DNA of 64,000 bases from Pseudodesulfovibrio sp. 5S69 (GTDB lineage: Bacteria; Desulfobacterota; Desulfovibrionia; Desulfovibrionales; Desulfovibrionaceae), in contig NZ_CP146609.1 in assembly GCF_037094465.1 (NCBI RefSeq), positions 1,799,501 to 1,863,500 on the forward strand. The letters are read 5' to 3'. A program made the position numbers and the translations under genes. Below, one piece after another: positions 47,322-59,174 of the stretch. Every line of letters starts with the position of its first letter. The stretch's first letter is position 1. The notes under the pieces are model-generated. The model searched no databases. It was not told the DNA's origin and saw only the letters and a list, made by a program, of their open reading frames with translations.

Positions 47322-48641
47322 TTACTCCTGGGGATCGAGGATGAACGGGGAGTGATCGCCCGGCCAGTATTCCACCGGCTCGGGTGTGTCGCGGATGCCC
47401 TCCAGCCGGGCGCGGTCGAGATAGTTGAGGACCGTGAACAGGAACTCGCGGCCGCGCATGCAGCCCAGCGCACCTCCGGCCACGGAGACCTCGTCGAAGG
47501 CGGCGACCCGGTCGCGGCGAACGCCTCGGCCAGAGAACAGCAGCGGCACGGGCTCGCCCGAATGGATCAGCGCGCCGCAGCTCGGGGTGGAATGGTCTGC
47601 GGTCACGGCCAGGAGCAGGCGTTGGTCTGCCAGGACGGCGTCGGCCACCTCGCCGAGCCCCCGGTCCAGGGACTCGATGACCCGGACCTTGGCCTCGGGG
47701 TCCTTGGTGTGGGCCGCCTGGTCCGGTCTCTTGGTGTGCACGTGTATGAAATCATAGTCGTCCACGCGGTCGAGCGCCAGCCGGATGCGCTCGGCCAGGT
47801 CCGCGCCCGGATCGTCCGTGTCGCGCGCCTTCAGGAAATCCATGCCCGTGAACCGGGCCAGCCCGGCGTACATGGCCCCGGTGGCGATGGACAGCGCGCG
47901 CAATCCGTACCGCCGGCGCATGGTCGGGCAGCGGGTCAGCCGCCCGGCCCGTTGGGTGACCAGCCCGTTGGCCGGGACCTGCCCGGCCCGCTCCCGCTCG
48001 CGGTTGAAGGGCAGGGCCGAGAGGGTGCGGTGCGCCCGCAGGAGATATTGCTCCAGGACGTGCGCCGTGCGCAGCGCGGCCCGGTCCTCGTGATCCTTGA
48101 GCGGCAGGGGGCGGGGCAGGATCCGTCCGTCCACCATGGGGTTGGTGTCCGTGACAAAGGGCGAGACCTCGCCGCGCAGGACCAGCACGCCGAACAGACC
48201 GCCCACCGGGTGCAGGGAGGCGGCCACTCCCTCGGACTCGAAGGGCGGCAGGGCGGCGAACAGGGCGTCGGCCTCGCCGGGGGTGGCCGGGACCTTGTCG
48301 TGGAGCAGGGTCAACCGGTTGTCCGCGTCCGGGCCGATGTGGGCGAAGTGGGTGAGCAGGGCCACGTCGTCGGGGCCGAGGTCCAACCCCGCGCCCAGGG
48401 CCTCCAGTGCGCCGCGTCCCGGGAACTCCTCGGGCAGCCCGCCGAACAGGGCGAAGTGGGCGTTCTCCGAGGGCAGGGGCTGGCCGAAGAAGGTGGCGTG
48501 GTATAGTCCGGTGGCGGAGAGGGCGGCCAGTCGGTCCAGGCACGGCGTGGCCGCCGCCTGGAGCGGAGTGCGGTCGCCGAGGCAGGGATGGGACCGGTCG
48601 CCCAGGCCGTCCAGCAGGACCAGGATGCATGTGTCAGGCAT
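47322..48641 (-). CDS. apgM: Archaeal-type cofactor-independent phosphoglycerate mutase (ApgM)
   Basis: A 439-residue metalloenzyme of the alkaline-phosphatase superfamily that interconverts 3- and 2-phosphoglycerate. The N-terminus CILVLLDGLGDRSHP has the metal-binding D-G-x-x-D pattern; LPSENAHFALFGG supplies the catalytic Ser; HVHTKRPDQAAHTKD and TADHSTPS give the later metal sites. Length and motifs fit the ApgM group rather than the bacterial iPGM (about 510 aa). ATG 48641 has GGAG upstream. It lies opposite the PHP gene across a Fur-like box. Confidence 0.88.
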   Translation of the reverse strand: MPDTCILVLLDGLGDRSHPCLGDRTPLQAAATPCLDRLAALSATGLYHATFFGQPLPSENAHFALFGGLPEEFPGRGALEALGAGLDLGPDDVALLTHFAHIGPDADNRLTLLHDKVPATPGEADALFAALPPFESEGVAASLHPVGGLFGVLVLRGEVSPFVTDTNPMVDGRILPRPLPLKDHEDRAALRTAHVLEQYLLRAHRTLSALPFNRERERAGQVPANGLVTQRAGRLTRCPTMRRRYGLRALSIATGAMYAGLARFTGMDFLKARDTDDPGADLAERIRLALDRVDDYDFIHVHTKRPDQAAHTKDPEAKVRVIESLDRGLGEVADAVLADQRLLLAVTADHSTPSCGALIHSGEPVPLLFSGRGVRRDRVAAFDEVSVAGGALGCMRGREFLFTVLNYLDRARLEGIRDTPEPVEYWPGDHSPFILDPQE

Positions 48642-48678
48642 GGGCGGCTCCGGCTCGTTTATAGAAATCATCTATACC

Positions 48679-48697
48679 AATAATGATTATCATAAAT
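48679..48697. promoter_or_regulatory. Fur-box-like operator between apgM and the PHP gene
   Basis: AATAATGATTATCATAAAT matches the 19-base Fur consensus at 14 positions, with the perfect central ATGATTATCAT palindrome. It sits 38 bases before apgM and 45 bases before the PHP gene, near a TACAAT (48697-48702), so it could control either or both. Confidence 0.45.
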
Positions 48698-48741
48698 ACA
48701 ATCTCATTGCCTTGCGTGGGGACGGGTGTAGGATAACCACC

Positions 48742-49344
48742 ATGCTGATAGACCTTCACGTCCATTCCACCTGCTCCCCGTGCAGCATCCTGAAGCCTTC
48801 GGAGATTCTGAGCAACGCTCGTTCCCTGGGGTTGGATGCCGTTTGTATCACCGATCACGACACCATGTCCATTCTGACACAATGCCGGGAGGGATTTCAG
48901 CCCGACGGGCTGCTCCTCATCGTGGGCATGGAGTACACCACGGACCAGGGCGACTACCTGATCTTCGGGAACGTACGCTCCCTCCCCCAGGGGCTGTCCG
49001 CCGAGGCGCTGCTGCCGGCGGTGCGCGACCTGGGCGGCGCGGCCATATCGGCGCACCCGTGCCGAACCTGGCGTCCGGCGGACCCGGTCATCTTCGACCG
49101 GGGGCTGTGCACCATCGCCGAGGCCGAGAACGGGCGCAACACCAATGTCGAGAACGACCTGGCCATGAGCCTGATCGCGGGACACGACATGACCGCCGTG
49201 GCCGGGTCCGACGCCCACTCCCTGAGCGAACTCGGCCGCTGCCCGACACGGTTCACCGTGCCGGTCAACTCCACCAGGGACCTGGTCGAGGCCCTCAACC
49301 GGGGTCAGTGCCGTCCCTCCATGGTGCACCGCTCGGCGGCCTGA
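48742..49344 (+). CDS. PHP-domain metal-dependent phosphoesterase
   Basis: A 200-residue single-domain PHP protein. Motif I is DLHVHSTCSPC, motif II ITDHDTM, motif III VGMEYTT, then SAHPCRTW and the final GSDAHSLSE. All are consistent with a three-metal phosphoesterase active site, as in RNase AM (YciV/TrpH) or histidinol phosphatase. The substrate is unknown. AGGA is 9 bases before ATG 48742. A Fur-like operator lies upstream. No other gene shares its operon. Confidence 0.85.
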   Translation: MLIDLHVHSTCSPCSILKPSEILSNARSLGLDAVCITDHDTMSILTQCREGFQPDGLLLIVGMEYTTDQGDYLIFGNVRSLPQGLSAEALLPAVRDLGGAAISAHPCRTWRPADPVIFDRGLCTIAEAENGRNTNVENDLAMSLIAGHDMTAVAGSDAHSLSELGRCPTRFTVPVNSTRDLVEALNRGQCRPSMVHRSAA

Positions 49345-49370
49345 TCCTTCCTGGGCCACGGAACTCCTTC

Positions 49371-49928
49371 CTACTTCGGCGGAATCAGAAAGGACGTGAC
49401 CTTGCGCACGCCCTTGACGCCCCTGGCCACCTTCACGGCGAGGGCGGCGTCCTTCTTGCTGCGCACCATGCCGAGCAGCACCACCTCGCCGTTCATGACC
49501 TCCTGCTCGATTTGGGTTGAGCTCAGATCGCCGTTGCCGATGAGCTCGGCGCGCACTTTGGCCGCCAGCTCCAGGTCGTCGGCCGTGGTATCGGTCTCGG
49601 GCTTGAAGTAGCTGGTCACCTTGGTCACCCCTTCGGTCCCCTTGGCCGTCTTCACCGCAAAGGCGCGGAAGGCGGCGTCGTTGATCGCGCCCACCAGATA
49701 GACGTGCTTGAGGAAGGAATAGACGTGGACCTTCAGGGCCAACTTGGAATCCTTGTCCGCCAGGTCGGCCTTGATGGACAGGGATATTTTCTTGTCCGCG
49801 GCCTGGTCGCCCACGCTGCGTTCGTCGCGCGCGCTGTCGTAGATGGCCCCCCACGGGGTCCAGGCCAGGCAGGGCAGGGCAAGGCAAAGGATCAGCATGG
49901 CGGGAATGAGTGGATGAGAATGACGCAT
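49371..49928 (-). CDS. Exported protein with two BON domains
   Basis: A 185-residue protein with a Sec signal (LIPAMLILCLALPCLAW) followed by two BON domains, about residues 55-115 and 118-185, with YLVGAINDAAFRAFAV and VVLLGMVRSKKDAALAV as the core beta-alpha repeats. BON proteins such as OsmY and DolP work in envelope stress and outer membrane stability. The cysteine in the signal (ILCLALPC) does not form a good lipobox, so it is probably soluble periplasmic. AAAGGAGGA precedes ATG 49928. Confidence 0.88.
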   Translation of the reverse strand: MRHSHPLIPAMLILCLALPCLAWTPWGAIYDSARDERSVGDQAADKKISLSIKADLADKDSKLALKVHVYSFLKHVYLVGAINDAAFRAFAVKTAKGTEGVTKVTSYFKPETDTTADDLELAAKVRAELIGNGDLSSTQIEQEVMNGEVVLLGMVRSKKDAALAVKVARGVKGVRKVTSFLIPPK

Positions 49929-49993
49929 GTTTCCTCCTTTGTAGGCGTGTGGATAACTCTGTGGAAAATTGTCCGCTTTTCGTTTTTTCTGGC

Positions 49994-50021
49994 TTGACAC
50001 AATGCAAAGGCATATTACTTT
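49994..50021 (+). promoter_or_regulatory. Probable promoter of the cbpA-cbpM-clpB operon
   Basis: TTGACA (49994-49999), 16 bases, TACTTT (50016-50021). A TATAAT also occurs at 50041-50046 but lacks a partner. I see no CIRCE element and no clear sigma-32 site (CTTGAAA...CCCCAT). Confidence 0.45.
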
Positions 50022-50073
50022 AGGTAAGCGTCGGAGAAATTATAATCAGTCAGCAGCAAGGAAAACGATTCTA

Positions 50074-51063
50074 ATGGAATATAGAGACTATTACAAACTT
50101 CTCGGAGTGTCCCGCTCCGCTTCCAAGGAAGAGATCGGCAAGGCTTTCAAGAAGCTGGCCCGGAAGTATCACCCCGATCTCAACCCGAACGACAAGGAAG
50201 CCGAGGACAAGTTCAAGGAGATCAACGAGGCCTACGAGGTCCTCAAGGACGAGAAGAAGCGCAAGCTCTATGACCAGTTCGGCTCCAACTGGGAACATGG
50301 CCAGAACTTCCAGCCGCCGCCGGGCTACGAGAACATGCACTTCAGCAGCGGTGGCGGTGGCGGTGGCGGCTTCGGCGGCGGAGCGGGCTTCTCGGACTTC
50401 TTCGAGACCATCTTCGGCGGCGGGGGCGGCGGTTTCCGCGGCGGCTTCCAGTCCGGCGGCTTTTCGCAGGGCGATTTCGGCGGCGGCTATCAGCGGCGTC
50501 CGCGCCGGGGCGCTGACTCGGAGGCGTCCTACGAACTGACCCTGGAAGAAGCGTACCGGGGCGGCAAGAAGTCCATCACCCTGCAGGAGCAGACCGCGGG
50601 GCCCGACGGCATTCCGCGCATGACCACCAAGACCCTTGAGGTCACGGTGCCCGCGGGCATCAAGGACGGCCAGAAGATCCGCCTGGCGGGCCAGGGCAAC
50701 CCCGGCCTGGGCGGCGGACCCAAGGGCGACCTGTACCTGAAGATCCGGCTCATGCCGCACCACATGTTCAAGGTCTCCGAATCGGACGTGGTTCTCGACC
50801 TGCCGCTGTCCCCGTGGGAGGCGGCGCTCGGTACCACCGCGCGCATCCCCACCCTGGACGGGGCCGTGGAGATGAAGATCCCGCCGGGCATCGGCTCGGG
50901 CAAGAAGCTGCGCATCAAGGGCCGCGGCCTCGGGGCCGGGGCCAAGAAGGGCGACCAGTACGTGCGCATCATGATCCAGGTCCCGGAGCGGCTCTCGGCC
51001 GAGGAGCGCGACCTGTTCGAACAATTGCAGAAGGTATCGGCCTTCAAGCCGAGAAGTTTCTAG
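50074..51063 (+). CDS. cbpA: CbpA-type DnaJ co-chaperone
   Basis: A 329-residue class B J-protein. The J-domain (residues 4-70) has the HPD motif in [15 protein letters not shown] glycine/phenylalanine-rich linker follows (many GGG, near residues 90-150), then the C-terminal substrate-binding domains with [20 protein letters not shown]. No cysteine zinc finger, so CbpA rather than DnaJ. ATG 50074 is used since AAGGA lies 10 bases upstream and the J-domain begins there. First gene of the heat-shock operon with cbpM and clpB. Confidence 0.93.
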   Translation: MEYRDYYKLLGVSRSASKEEIGKAFKKLARKYHPDLNPNDKEAEDKFKEINEAYEVLKDEKKRKLYDQFGSNWEHGQNFQPPPGYENMHFSSGGGGGGGFGGGAGFSDFFETIFGGGGGGFRGGFQSGGFSQGDFGGGYQRRPRRGADSEASYELTLEEAYRGGKKSITLQEQTAGPDGIPRMTTKTLEVTVPAGIKDGQKIRLAGQGNPGLGGGPKGDLYLKIRLMPHHMFKVSESDVVLDLPLSPWEAALGTTARIPTLDGAVEMKIPPGIGSGKKLRIKGRGLGAGAKKGDQYVRIMIQVPERLSAEERDLFEQLQKVSAFKPRSF

Positions 51064-51073
51064 AGGTACGACA

Positions 51074-51409
51074 ATGACCACGAAGAAATTGCAGGAAATG
51101 ATCATGCAGATGCCGGGCCTGAACCTGCCCGAGCGCAGCGAATACGTGGCCTGGGCCCAGGTGGTCCAGCTGACCTCCATCGAGCCCGCCGAGATGAGCG
51201 AGCTGGTCGACCTCGGCTGGATCAGCCCCAAGCGGACCGGAGCGGCGGAATACCTGTTCCGGTTCAAGGACGTCTACCGCATCCACAAGCTCATGCGCCT
51301 GGTCCACGACCTGGAGGTCTCGGTCTACGGCGGGTCCATCATCGTGGACCTGCTCGAACGGGTCGAGGAGCTCGAGACCGAGGTCGAGGAACTCAGGAGG
51401 CTCGTCTGA
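51074..51409 (+). CDS. cbpM: CbpM-like modulator of CbpA
   Basis: A 111-residue protein with a MerR-like helix-turn-helix at residues about 28-80 ([20 protein letters not shown] then [15 protein letters not shown]) and a C-terminal coiled coil ([18 protein letters not shown]). CbpM binds the J-domain of CbpA and inhibits it. Start 10 bases after the cbpA stop, with TAGAGG upstream. Length is as in known CbpM. Confidence 0.85.
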   Translation: MTTKKLQEMIMQMPGLNLPERSEYVAWAQVVQLTSIEPAEMSELVDLGWISPKRTGAAEYLFRFKDVYRIHKLMRLVHDLEVSVYGGSIIVDLLERVEELETEVEELRRLV

Positions 51410-51440
51410 CAGACATATTTCACGAGGAGGTAGTCATATA

Positions 51441-54038
<2,598 letters not shown>

Positions 54039-54060
54039 GATGACACCACGGACGACATTC

Positions 54061-54098
54061 AAGGCCGGTGCCCGGAACGGGGCACCGGCCTTTTTTTT
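54061..54098 (+). terminator. Terminator after clpB
   Basis: AAGGCCGGTGCCC pairs with GGGCACCGGCCTT, with a run of eight T residues, about 25 bases past the stop codon. Confidence 0.9.
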
Positions 54099-54252
54099 GC
54101 GCTCCTGCCGGGCGGACCCTGTATTCGTCACCTGTTTGAAACCAAGGGCGCGGGCAAGTGGGCTATGTTATCCGGCAGGGAGGGACGCGCCCGCCGGGGC
54201 CTCTGCCGTGCCGAAATGTGATTCCTCGACCTCATCATTCAGGAGTGCGACC

Positions 54253-54726
54253 ATGGATAAAGTGTTGTTCATCTGCGTGCACAACAGCGCGCGCAGCCAG
54301 ATGGCGGAAGCCTACCTCAATGCGTTCGGGGGCGGCGAGTTCGTGGCCGAGAGCGCCGGTTTCGAACCCACGGAGATCAATCCTCTGGTGGTCGAGGTCA
54401 TGAAGGAGGAGGGCATAGACCTCTCCGGGCACAAGACGCAGTCGGCCTTCGACCTGTACAGGGAAGGCCGGATGTTCAGCTACGTCATCACGGTCTGCGA
54501 GGAGTCGGTGGAGAAGCAGTGCCCCATCTATCCCGGCATGACGCACCGTCTGCATCTCCCGTTCCCGGACCCGGCCGAGGTCCGGGGCACCCATGAGGAA
54601 AAGCTGGCCCAGGTCCGGGTCATCCGCGACAGGATCAAGGCCGTCGTCTACGAGTTTCTGGAGTGGGCCCGGTCCGGAGACATCAAGAAACTCAGCGAGT
54701 TCTGGGAAATACGGCCGCTCGACTGA
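54253..54726 (+). CDS. arsC: Arsenate reductase, low-molecular-weight phosphatase type
   Basis: A 157-residue enzyme of the thioredoxin-coupled ArsC group. The nucleophile Cys8 lies in the CX5R loop CVHNSAR, the shuttle cysteines are Cys82 and Cys90 (VCEESVEKQC). The DP pair for catalysis is in LPFPDPAEVRG near residue 107. It could instead be a protein-tyrosine phosphatase, but the third Cys favours arsenate reduction. AGGAGTG precedes ATG 54253. The next gene is a drug/efflux-like transporter, not ArsB. Confidence 0.85.
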   Translation: MDKVLFICVHNSARSQMAEAYLNAFGGGEFVAESAGFEPTEINPLVVEVMKEEGIDLSGHKTQSAFDLYREGRMFSYVITVCEESVEKQCPIYPGMTHRLHLPFPDPAEVRGTHEEKLAQVRVIRDRIKAVVYEFLEWARSGDIKKLSEFWEIRPLD

Positions 54727-54921
54727 TCCGGTTGGAAATCCCGCCGCCCCGCCTGGGGAAGCGGTCGGGCCCGGGTTCCCCGGTTCCCGTCATCTCCCCG
54801 TCTCCCGTTACGTCCTTCAGACATCCCCCGAAGGAGCCCCTCTCGACTCCGGGCAAGAACTTCCTTGACATCCGGCGAGTCTTTCCCGAAGGTTGCGCCT
54901 TCAACAATTATCGAGGTCTTC

Positions 54922-56076
54922 ATGCCCAATCTGATTCTGCTGGCTCTGCTGGCGGCGTTTCCTCCCCTGTCCACAGACATGTATCTGCCCGCCATCCCCA
55001 CCCTGCAGGTGCAGTGGGGCATCTCCTATGCCACGGCCAACCTGTCCATGGTCCTGTTCATGGGCGTGTTCAGCGTATTTCTGCTCGTTCACGGTCCGCT
55101 GTCCGACCGCTTCGGGCGCAAGCCGGTGCTCACCGGCGGACTGCTCCTGTTCATCCTGGCCTCCATCGGCTGCGCCCTGTCCCCCTCCATTGAGGTGCTT
55201 ATCGCCTGCCGGTGTCTGCAGGCCGCGGGAGCGGCGGCCGGGGCGTCACTGGCCCTGGCCCTGTCCAAGGACCTGTACGAGGGGGGCCAGCGGCAGAAAA
55301 TCCTGGCCCACATGGGGGTCATCATGGCCTTGGCTCCCATGTTGGCCCCGTCCATCGGCGGGCTGATGCTCAAATTCGCCTCCTGGCGCTGGATATTCGC
55401 CGTCCAGGGGTTCATGGCCCTGATCGGGCTGTACGGTGTGGCGCGTCTCAAGGAGCCCCTGACCGAGTTCACGCGCGGTGGTTTCCTGGCCGTGGCCGGG
55501 CGGTACCGGCTGGTGCTGAAGAACCTGCCGTTCACGGTTCTGGCCAGCGGGTTCGCGCTCATGTCCCTGCCCCATTTCGCTTTCATCGGCGGCTCGGCGG
55601 ACATGTACATCAATGAGCTGGGGTTGTCCGAACAGGCCTTCGGCATCTATTTCGGGGCCAACGCCATCGGCTTCATGCTCGGCTCGTTCATCTGCACCCG
55701 CATGGTCGGCACGTACAAGCCGCTGAACATGCTCTACACCACCTTCGCCTTCCTGTTCGCGTCCACCATCCTGATGCTCATCCTCGGCGGACACACGCCT
55801 CTGACCCTGGCCATCCCCATGTTCTGCATGTCGCTGAGCGTGGGTTTTTCCCGGCCCATCTCCAACTCCATGATCCTGGACCAGGTGGACACGGACGTGG
55901 GCGCGGCCTCGGGCATCCTGACCTTCGAGATATTCTTTGTCGCGGCCCTGTCCATGGAGCTTATTTCCATGGACTGGAACCACAAGCCCATGATCCTGGG
56001 CATGCTCGGCGTGCTGGGCACCGTGATTCCGCTGACGGCCCTGCTGGCCGTCAGGAAGCGCTGCCGGTTCACCTAG
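54922..56076 (+). CDS. Bcr/CflA-family MFS drug efflux transporter
   Basis: A 384-residue transporter with 12 hydrophobic helices. Marks are PPLSTDMYLPAIP at helix 1, GPLSDRFGRKPVLTGG in loop 2-3 and the motif-C-like LAPMLAPSIGGLM. Bcr/CflA members export bicyclomycin, sulfonamide or other small molecules. ATG 54922 has CGAGG 6 bases upstream. It follows arsC after 195 bases with TTGACA at 54865 but no clear -10. The substrate is unknown. Confidence 0.9.
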   Translation: MPNLILLALLAAFPPLSTDMYLPAIPTLQVQWGISYATANLSMVLFMGVFSVFLLVHGPLSDRFGRKPVLTGGLLLFILASIGCALSPSIEVLIACRCLQAAGAAAGASLALALSKDLYEGGQRQKILAHMGVIMALAPMLAPSIGGLMLKFASWRWIFAVQGFMALIGLYGVARLKEPLTEFTRGGFLAVAGRYRLVLKNLPFTVLASGFALMSLPHFAFIGGSADMYINELGLSEQAFGIYFGANAIGFMLGSFICTRMVGTYKPLNMLYTTFAFLFASTILMLILGGHTPLTLAIPMFCMSLSVGFSRPISNSMILDQVDTDVGAASGILTFEIFFVAALSMELISMDWNHKPMILGMLGVLGTVIPLTALLAVRKRCRFT

Positions 56077-56098
56077 CCGCCGCAGGCCATAAACGGCG

Positions 56099-56134
56099 AA
56101 AGCCCGTGCGCACGATTGCGCACGGGCTTTTTTG
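56099..56134. terminator. Bidirectional terminator
   Basis: AAAGCCCGTGCGCA pairs perfectly with TGCGCACGGGCTTT around a CGAT loop, with T residues on the right, between the convergent MFS and YheT genes. Confidence 0.9.
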
Positions 56135-56150
56135 TTGCAATGGGGGCCGC

Positions 56151-57125
56151 TCAGGCGGGGATGTCGCGGAGAAAGGCCTCGGCTCTGCACTCGGACCAGT
56201 AAACGTTCTGCCCGCCCTTGGTCACGAAGCCCACGTGGCCGCCGTGGACCGGGGTCTCCAGGAACAGGCGCGGGTTGGACATGGCCTCGGCCACCGGGAA
56301 GCAGGTCGGGGTCAGGAACGGGTCGTTCTGGGCGTTGACCAGCAGGGTGGGCACGCGCACGGAGCGCAGGAACTGGAGGGACGACGCCTTGGCGTAGTAG
56401 TCCGCCGCGTTCGCGAATCCGCCCATGGGCGCGGTGAATCGGTTGTCGAAGTCGCGCAGGGTACGGATGCCCTTGAGCCTTGACGCGTCGACCACGTCCG
56501 GGAAGCGCTCGCCCTTTTCGCGCATCTTTCGGCGCAGGCCGCGCATGAAATATTCGAAGTAGATGTGGTGGGAGGAGATGACCCGCTCGGCTGCGTCCAG
56601 GTCACAGGGGGTGGAGAAGGCCACGGCCCCGGCCACCTCTTCAGGCACCCGTTCCGGGTTCTCGCCCAGGTACTTGAGGATTTGGTTGCCGCCCATGGAG
56701 AAGCCGATCAGGACCAGCTGGTGGTAGCGCCCGGTGGACAGGCAATGCAGGATGATCTCGTGCAGGTCCCCGGTCTCGCCCGAGTGGTAGCAGCGGGGCA
56801 GCCGGTTGGGCTCGTCGCTGCATCCGCGCTGGGACCAGCAGGCCGCGTCCCAGCCGTTTTTGGTGGCCATGGCCGCCATGCCGAGCACGTATTTCTTGTG
56901 CGAATTCCCTTCCAGCCCGTGGCTGACGATGACCAGCCGGTTGGACTCGCCGGTGCGCGAGCGGTGCCAGTCCAGGTCCAGGAAGTCCGAGTCCGCCAAC
57001 TCCACGCGCTCGGGCTCGGGCGCGGTCAGGGGCGTAAGCCTGAAGAGCGGCGGGTACAGGGTGGCCATGTGGCCCGAGGCGAACGGGAAGGGCGGCCGGT
57101 AGTCGGGAATGGGCAGTACAGGCAT
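56151..57125 (-). CDS. YheT-family alpha/beta hydrolase
   Basis: A 324-residue UPF0017 hydrolase. The oxyanion strand is VIVSHGLEGNSHKKYVLGMA, the nucleophile elbow is LIGFSMGGNQILKYLG, the acid is in LLVNAQNDPFLTP and the catalytic His is in THGGHVGFVT-like VHGGHVGFV near residue 296. The substrate (possibly a lipid or ester) is unknown. No ribosome site is visible before ATG 57125, but this start has the conserved N-terminus PPFPFASGHMATLYPPLFR. It lies 49 bases after the ABC gene on the same strand. Confidence 0.88.
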   Translation of the reverse strand: MPVLPIPDYRPPFPFASGHMATLYPPLFRLTPLTAPEPERVELADSDFLDLDWHRSRTGESNRLVIVSHGLEGNSHKKYVLGMAAMATKNGWDAACWSQRGCSDEPNRLPRCYHSGETGDLHEIILHCLSTGRYHQLVLIGFSMGGNQILKYLGENPERVPEEVAGAVAFSTPCDLDAAERVISSHHIYFEYFMRGLRRKMREKGERFPDVVDASRLKGIRTLRDFDNRFTAPMGGFANAADYYAKASSLQFLRSVRVPTLLVNAQNDPFLTPTCFPVAEAMSNPRLFLETPVHGGHVGFVTKGGQNVYWSECRAEAFLRDIPA

Positions 57126-57174
57126 GCGGTTGGTGTACGACCGCGCGCCCGCGAAGTAAAGCGGCGCGTGGCCT

Positions 57175-58905
57175 TTATGCGCGCTCGACCGGTCGGATTG
57201 TCGGCTGGAGCTTGGCCGTCCTGAGGGTGATCCGCTGTCCGTGGAAGGGCAGCAGGGAGGAGCGATGGCCCACGCTGACCACGGCGGCGTCGGGCAGCCG
57301 TTCGCGCAGGAGGGCATAGAGCCGCGCCTCGCCGTCCTCGTCCAGGGCCGAGGTGGCCTCGTCCAGGAAGAGCCAGTCCGGCTTCTGCAGGAGCATGCGG
57401 GCAAAGGCCAGCCGCTGCTGCTCGCCGGGGGACAGGGTCTGCGCCCAGTAGCGTTCGTCGTCGAGCAGCCCGGCCAGCCTTTCCAGGCCGCAGTCGGCCA
57501 GGGCGGCGCGCAGGGCGTCGTCGTCGAAGCCGCCCTCCGGGGTGGGGTAGCTGAGCACGGCGCGCAGGTCGCCCATGGGCAGGTACGGCTTCTGCGGCAG
57601 GAACAGGGTCCGGCCCCCGGCGGGCAAGTGGATGGCTCCGGTGGCGTAAGGCCACAGCCCGGCGATGGCGCGCAGCAGGGTGGACTTGCCCGTGCCCGAG
57701 GGACCGCTGATGAGCAGGCTCTCGCCCTTGCGCAGGGTCAGGCCCACGGGCTCTACCATGGGGCCGCCGTCGGGCAGGGCCAGGGCGAGCTCCCGGAGGG
57801 TCAGGACGTCTCCGTCGGCGGTGTCGCGGGTCAGGCCGCTGCCGTTCTGGGCCTCGCGGACTTCGTCCATGGCGTGGGAGAAGCTGGTCAGACGGTCCAC
57901 GGTGGCCCGCCAGGAGGCCAGTTCGGAGTAGGCGTTCACGAACCAGCTGAGCGACCCCTGGACCTGGCCGAAGGCCGAGGCGGTCTGCATCAGGCCGCCC
58001 AGCTCCATGGCCCCGGAGAAGTAGCGCGGAGCGGCCGCCAGGATGGGGAAGATCACCGCAGCCTGCGCATAGCCGTTGGTCAGCCAGGAAAGTCGCTTCT
58101 GCCGCTTCATGATCGCCCACCAGTTGGAGACGACCTTGTCGAAGCGGCCCTTGAAGATGGAGGATTCATCCTGTTCGCCGCCGTACAGGGCCACGCCCTC
58201 CACGCTCTCGCGGAAGCGCACCAGACTGAAGCGGAAGTCCGCCTCATAGCGCTGCTGGTCGAAGTTCAGCCGGATGAGCGGCCGGCCCACGCGCATGGTC
58301 AGGTAGCTGCCCACCAGGGCATAGACCAGCGCGGTCCAGACCATGTAGCCGGGCACGGTGACGCCCACCCCGGCCAGGGTGAAGGAGAGCGCGCCGGACA
58401 GGTTCCAGAGGATGCCTACGAAGGAGATCAGGGTGATGGTCGATTCCAGGAAGCCCAGGGTCAGGGTCAAGGTCTGGCTGACGAAGGAGTCGATGTCGTC
58501 GGCGATGCGCTGGTCCGGGTTGTCGGTCTCCCCACCGCGCATCTGCATGACGTAGTAGGTCCGGTTCGCGAGCCAGCGATTCATGAGGGTGTCCGTGAGC
58601 CAGCGCCGCCAGCGGATCTGGAGCATCTGCTGCAGGTAGAGTTGGTACACGGCCACGGCGATGTAGATGCAGGCCAGCACGCCGAAGACGAGCAACTGGT
58701 GGGTGAACGCCTTCCAGTCGTGGTTCTGGAGGCTGTCGTAAAAGGCGTTGTTCCACTTGTTGAAGAGCACGTTCAGGTAGACCAGGCCCAGGCTCATGGA
58801 CAGGATTACGGCCAGGAGCAGGCGGCCGCGCAGCCGGTCTTCGGAGAACCAGTAGGGCTTGGTCAGGCGCCAGGTGTCGCGCAGAAAATTTTTCGTCACG
58901 TTCAT
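57175..58905 (-). CDS. SbmA/BacA-like ABC transporter, fused membrane and ATPase domains (YddA type)
   Basis: A 576-residue ABC half-transporter. The N-terminal membrane domain (about 1-350, ABC_membrane_2 fold) has six helices and the EAA-like motif near ADFRFSLVRFRESVEGVALY. The ATPase domain (about 375-576) has Walker A SGPSGTGKSTLLRAIAGLWP, signature LSPGEQQRLAFARML and Walker B WLFLDEATSALDE. It matches YddA/ABCD proteins, and the membrane half is related to SbmA/BacA peptide importers. Substrate unknown. ATG 58905 has CGAGA upstream; a longer frame reaching 59019 is Pro/Arg-rich and unlikely. Confidence 0.9.
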   Translation of the reverse strand: MNVTKNFLRDTWRLTKPYWFSEDRLRGRLLLAVILSMSLGLVYLNVLFNKWNNAFYDSLQNHDWKAFTHQLLVFGVLACIYIAVAVYQLYLQQMLQIRWRRWLTDTLMNRWLANRTYYVMQMRGGETDNPDQRIADDIDSFVSQTLTLTLGFLESTITLISFVGILWNLSGALSFTLAGVGVTVPGYMVWTALVYALVGSYLTMRVGRPLIRLNFDQQRYEADFRFSLVRFRESVEGVALYGGEQDESSIFKGRFDKVVSNWWAIMKRQKRLSWLTNGYAQAAVIFPILAAAPRYFSGAMELGGLMQTASAFGQVQGSLSWFVNAYSELASWRATVDRLTSFSHAMDEVREAQNGSGLTRDTADGDVLTLRELALALPDGGPMVEPVGLTLRKGESLLISGPSGTGKSTLLRAIAGLWPYATGAIHLPAGGRTLFLPQKPYLPMGDLRAVLSYPTPEGGFDDDALRAALADCGLERLAGLLDDERYWAQTLSPGEQQRLAFARMLLQKPDWLFLDEATSALDEDGEARLYALLRERLPDAAVVSVGHRSSLLPFHGQRITLRTAKLQPTIRPVERA

Positions 58906-59174
58906 GCGGGTCTCGCGGAGAGCAGGGCCGTCGGCGGCGCAGTCGTTCGGCTGTGGAGTCGCGGCGGGGTGAAGACTTCGGGGACCGCCCGAGGGCGGCG
59001 TCCGGTGCCATGCGAACAAATGTACCGATCCTGCATGGCTTCGTCGGCCGCCGGTGTCAAGTGGGTGAAGCGGGTTGCACCATTGGGCGGGCCGGGAAAG
59101 GGGTTGCCCGGACCGGTCCGGATTGGCTACCCTTGGGCACCGCCCGCCGACGGGCGCGAACCCGAGGAGCCCGC

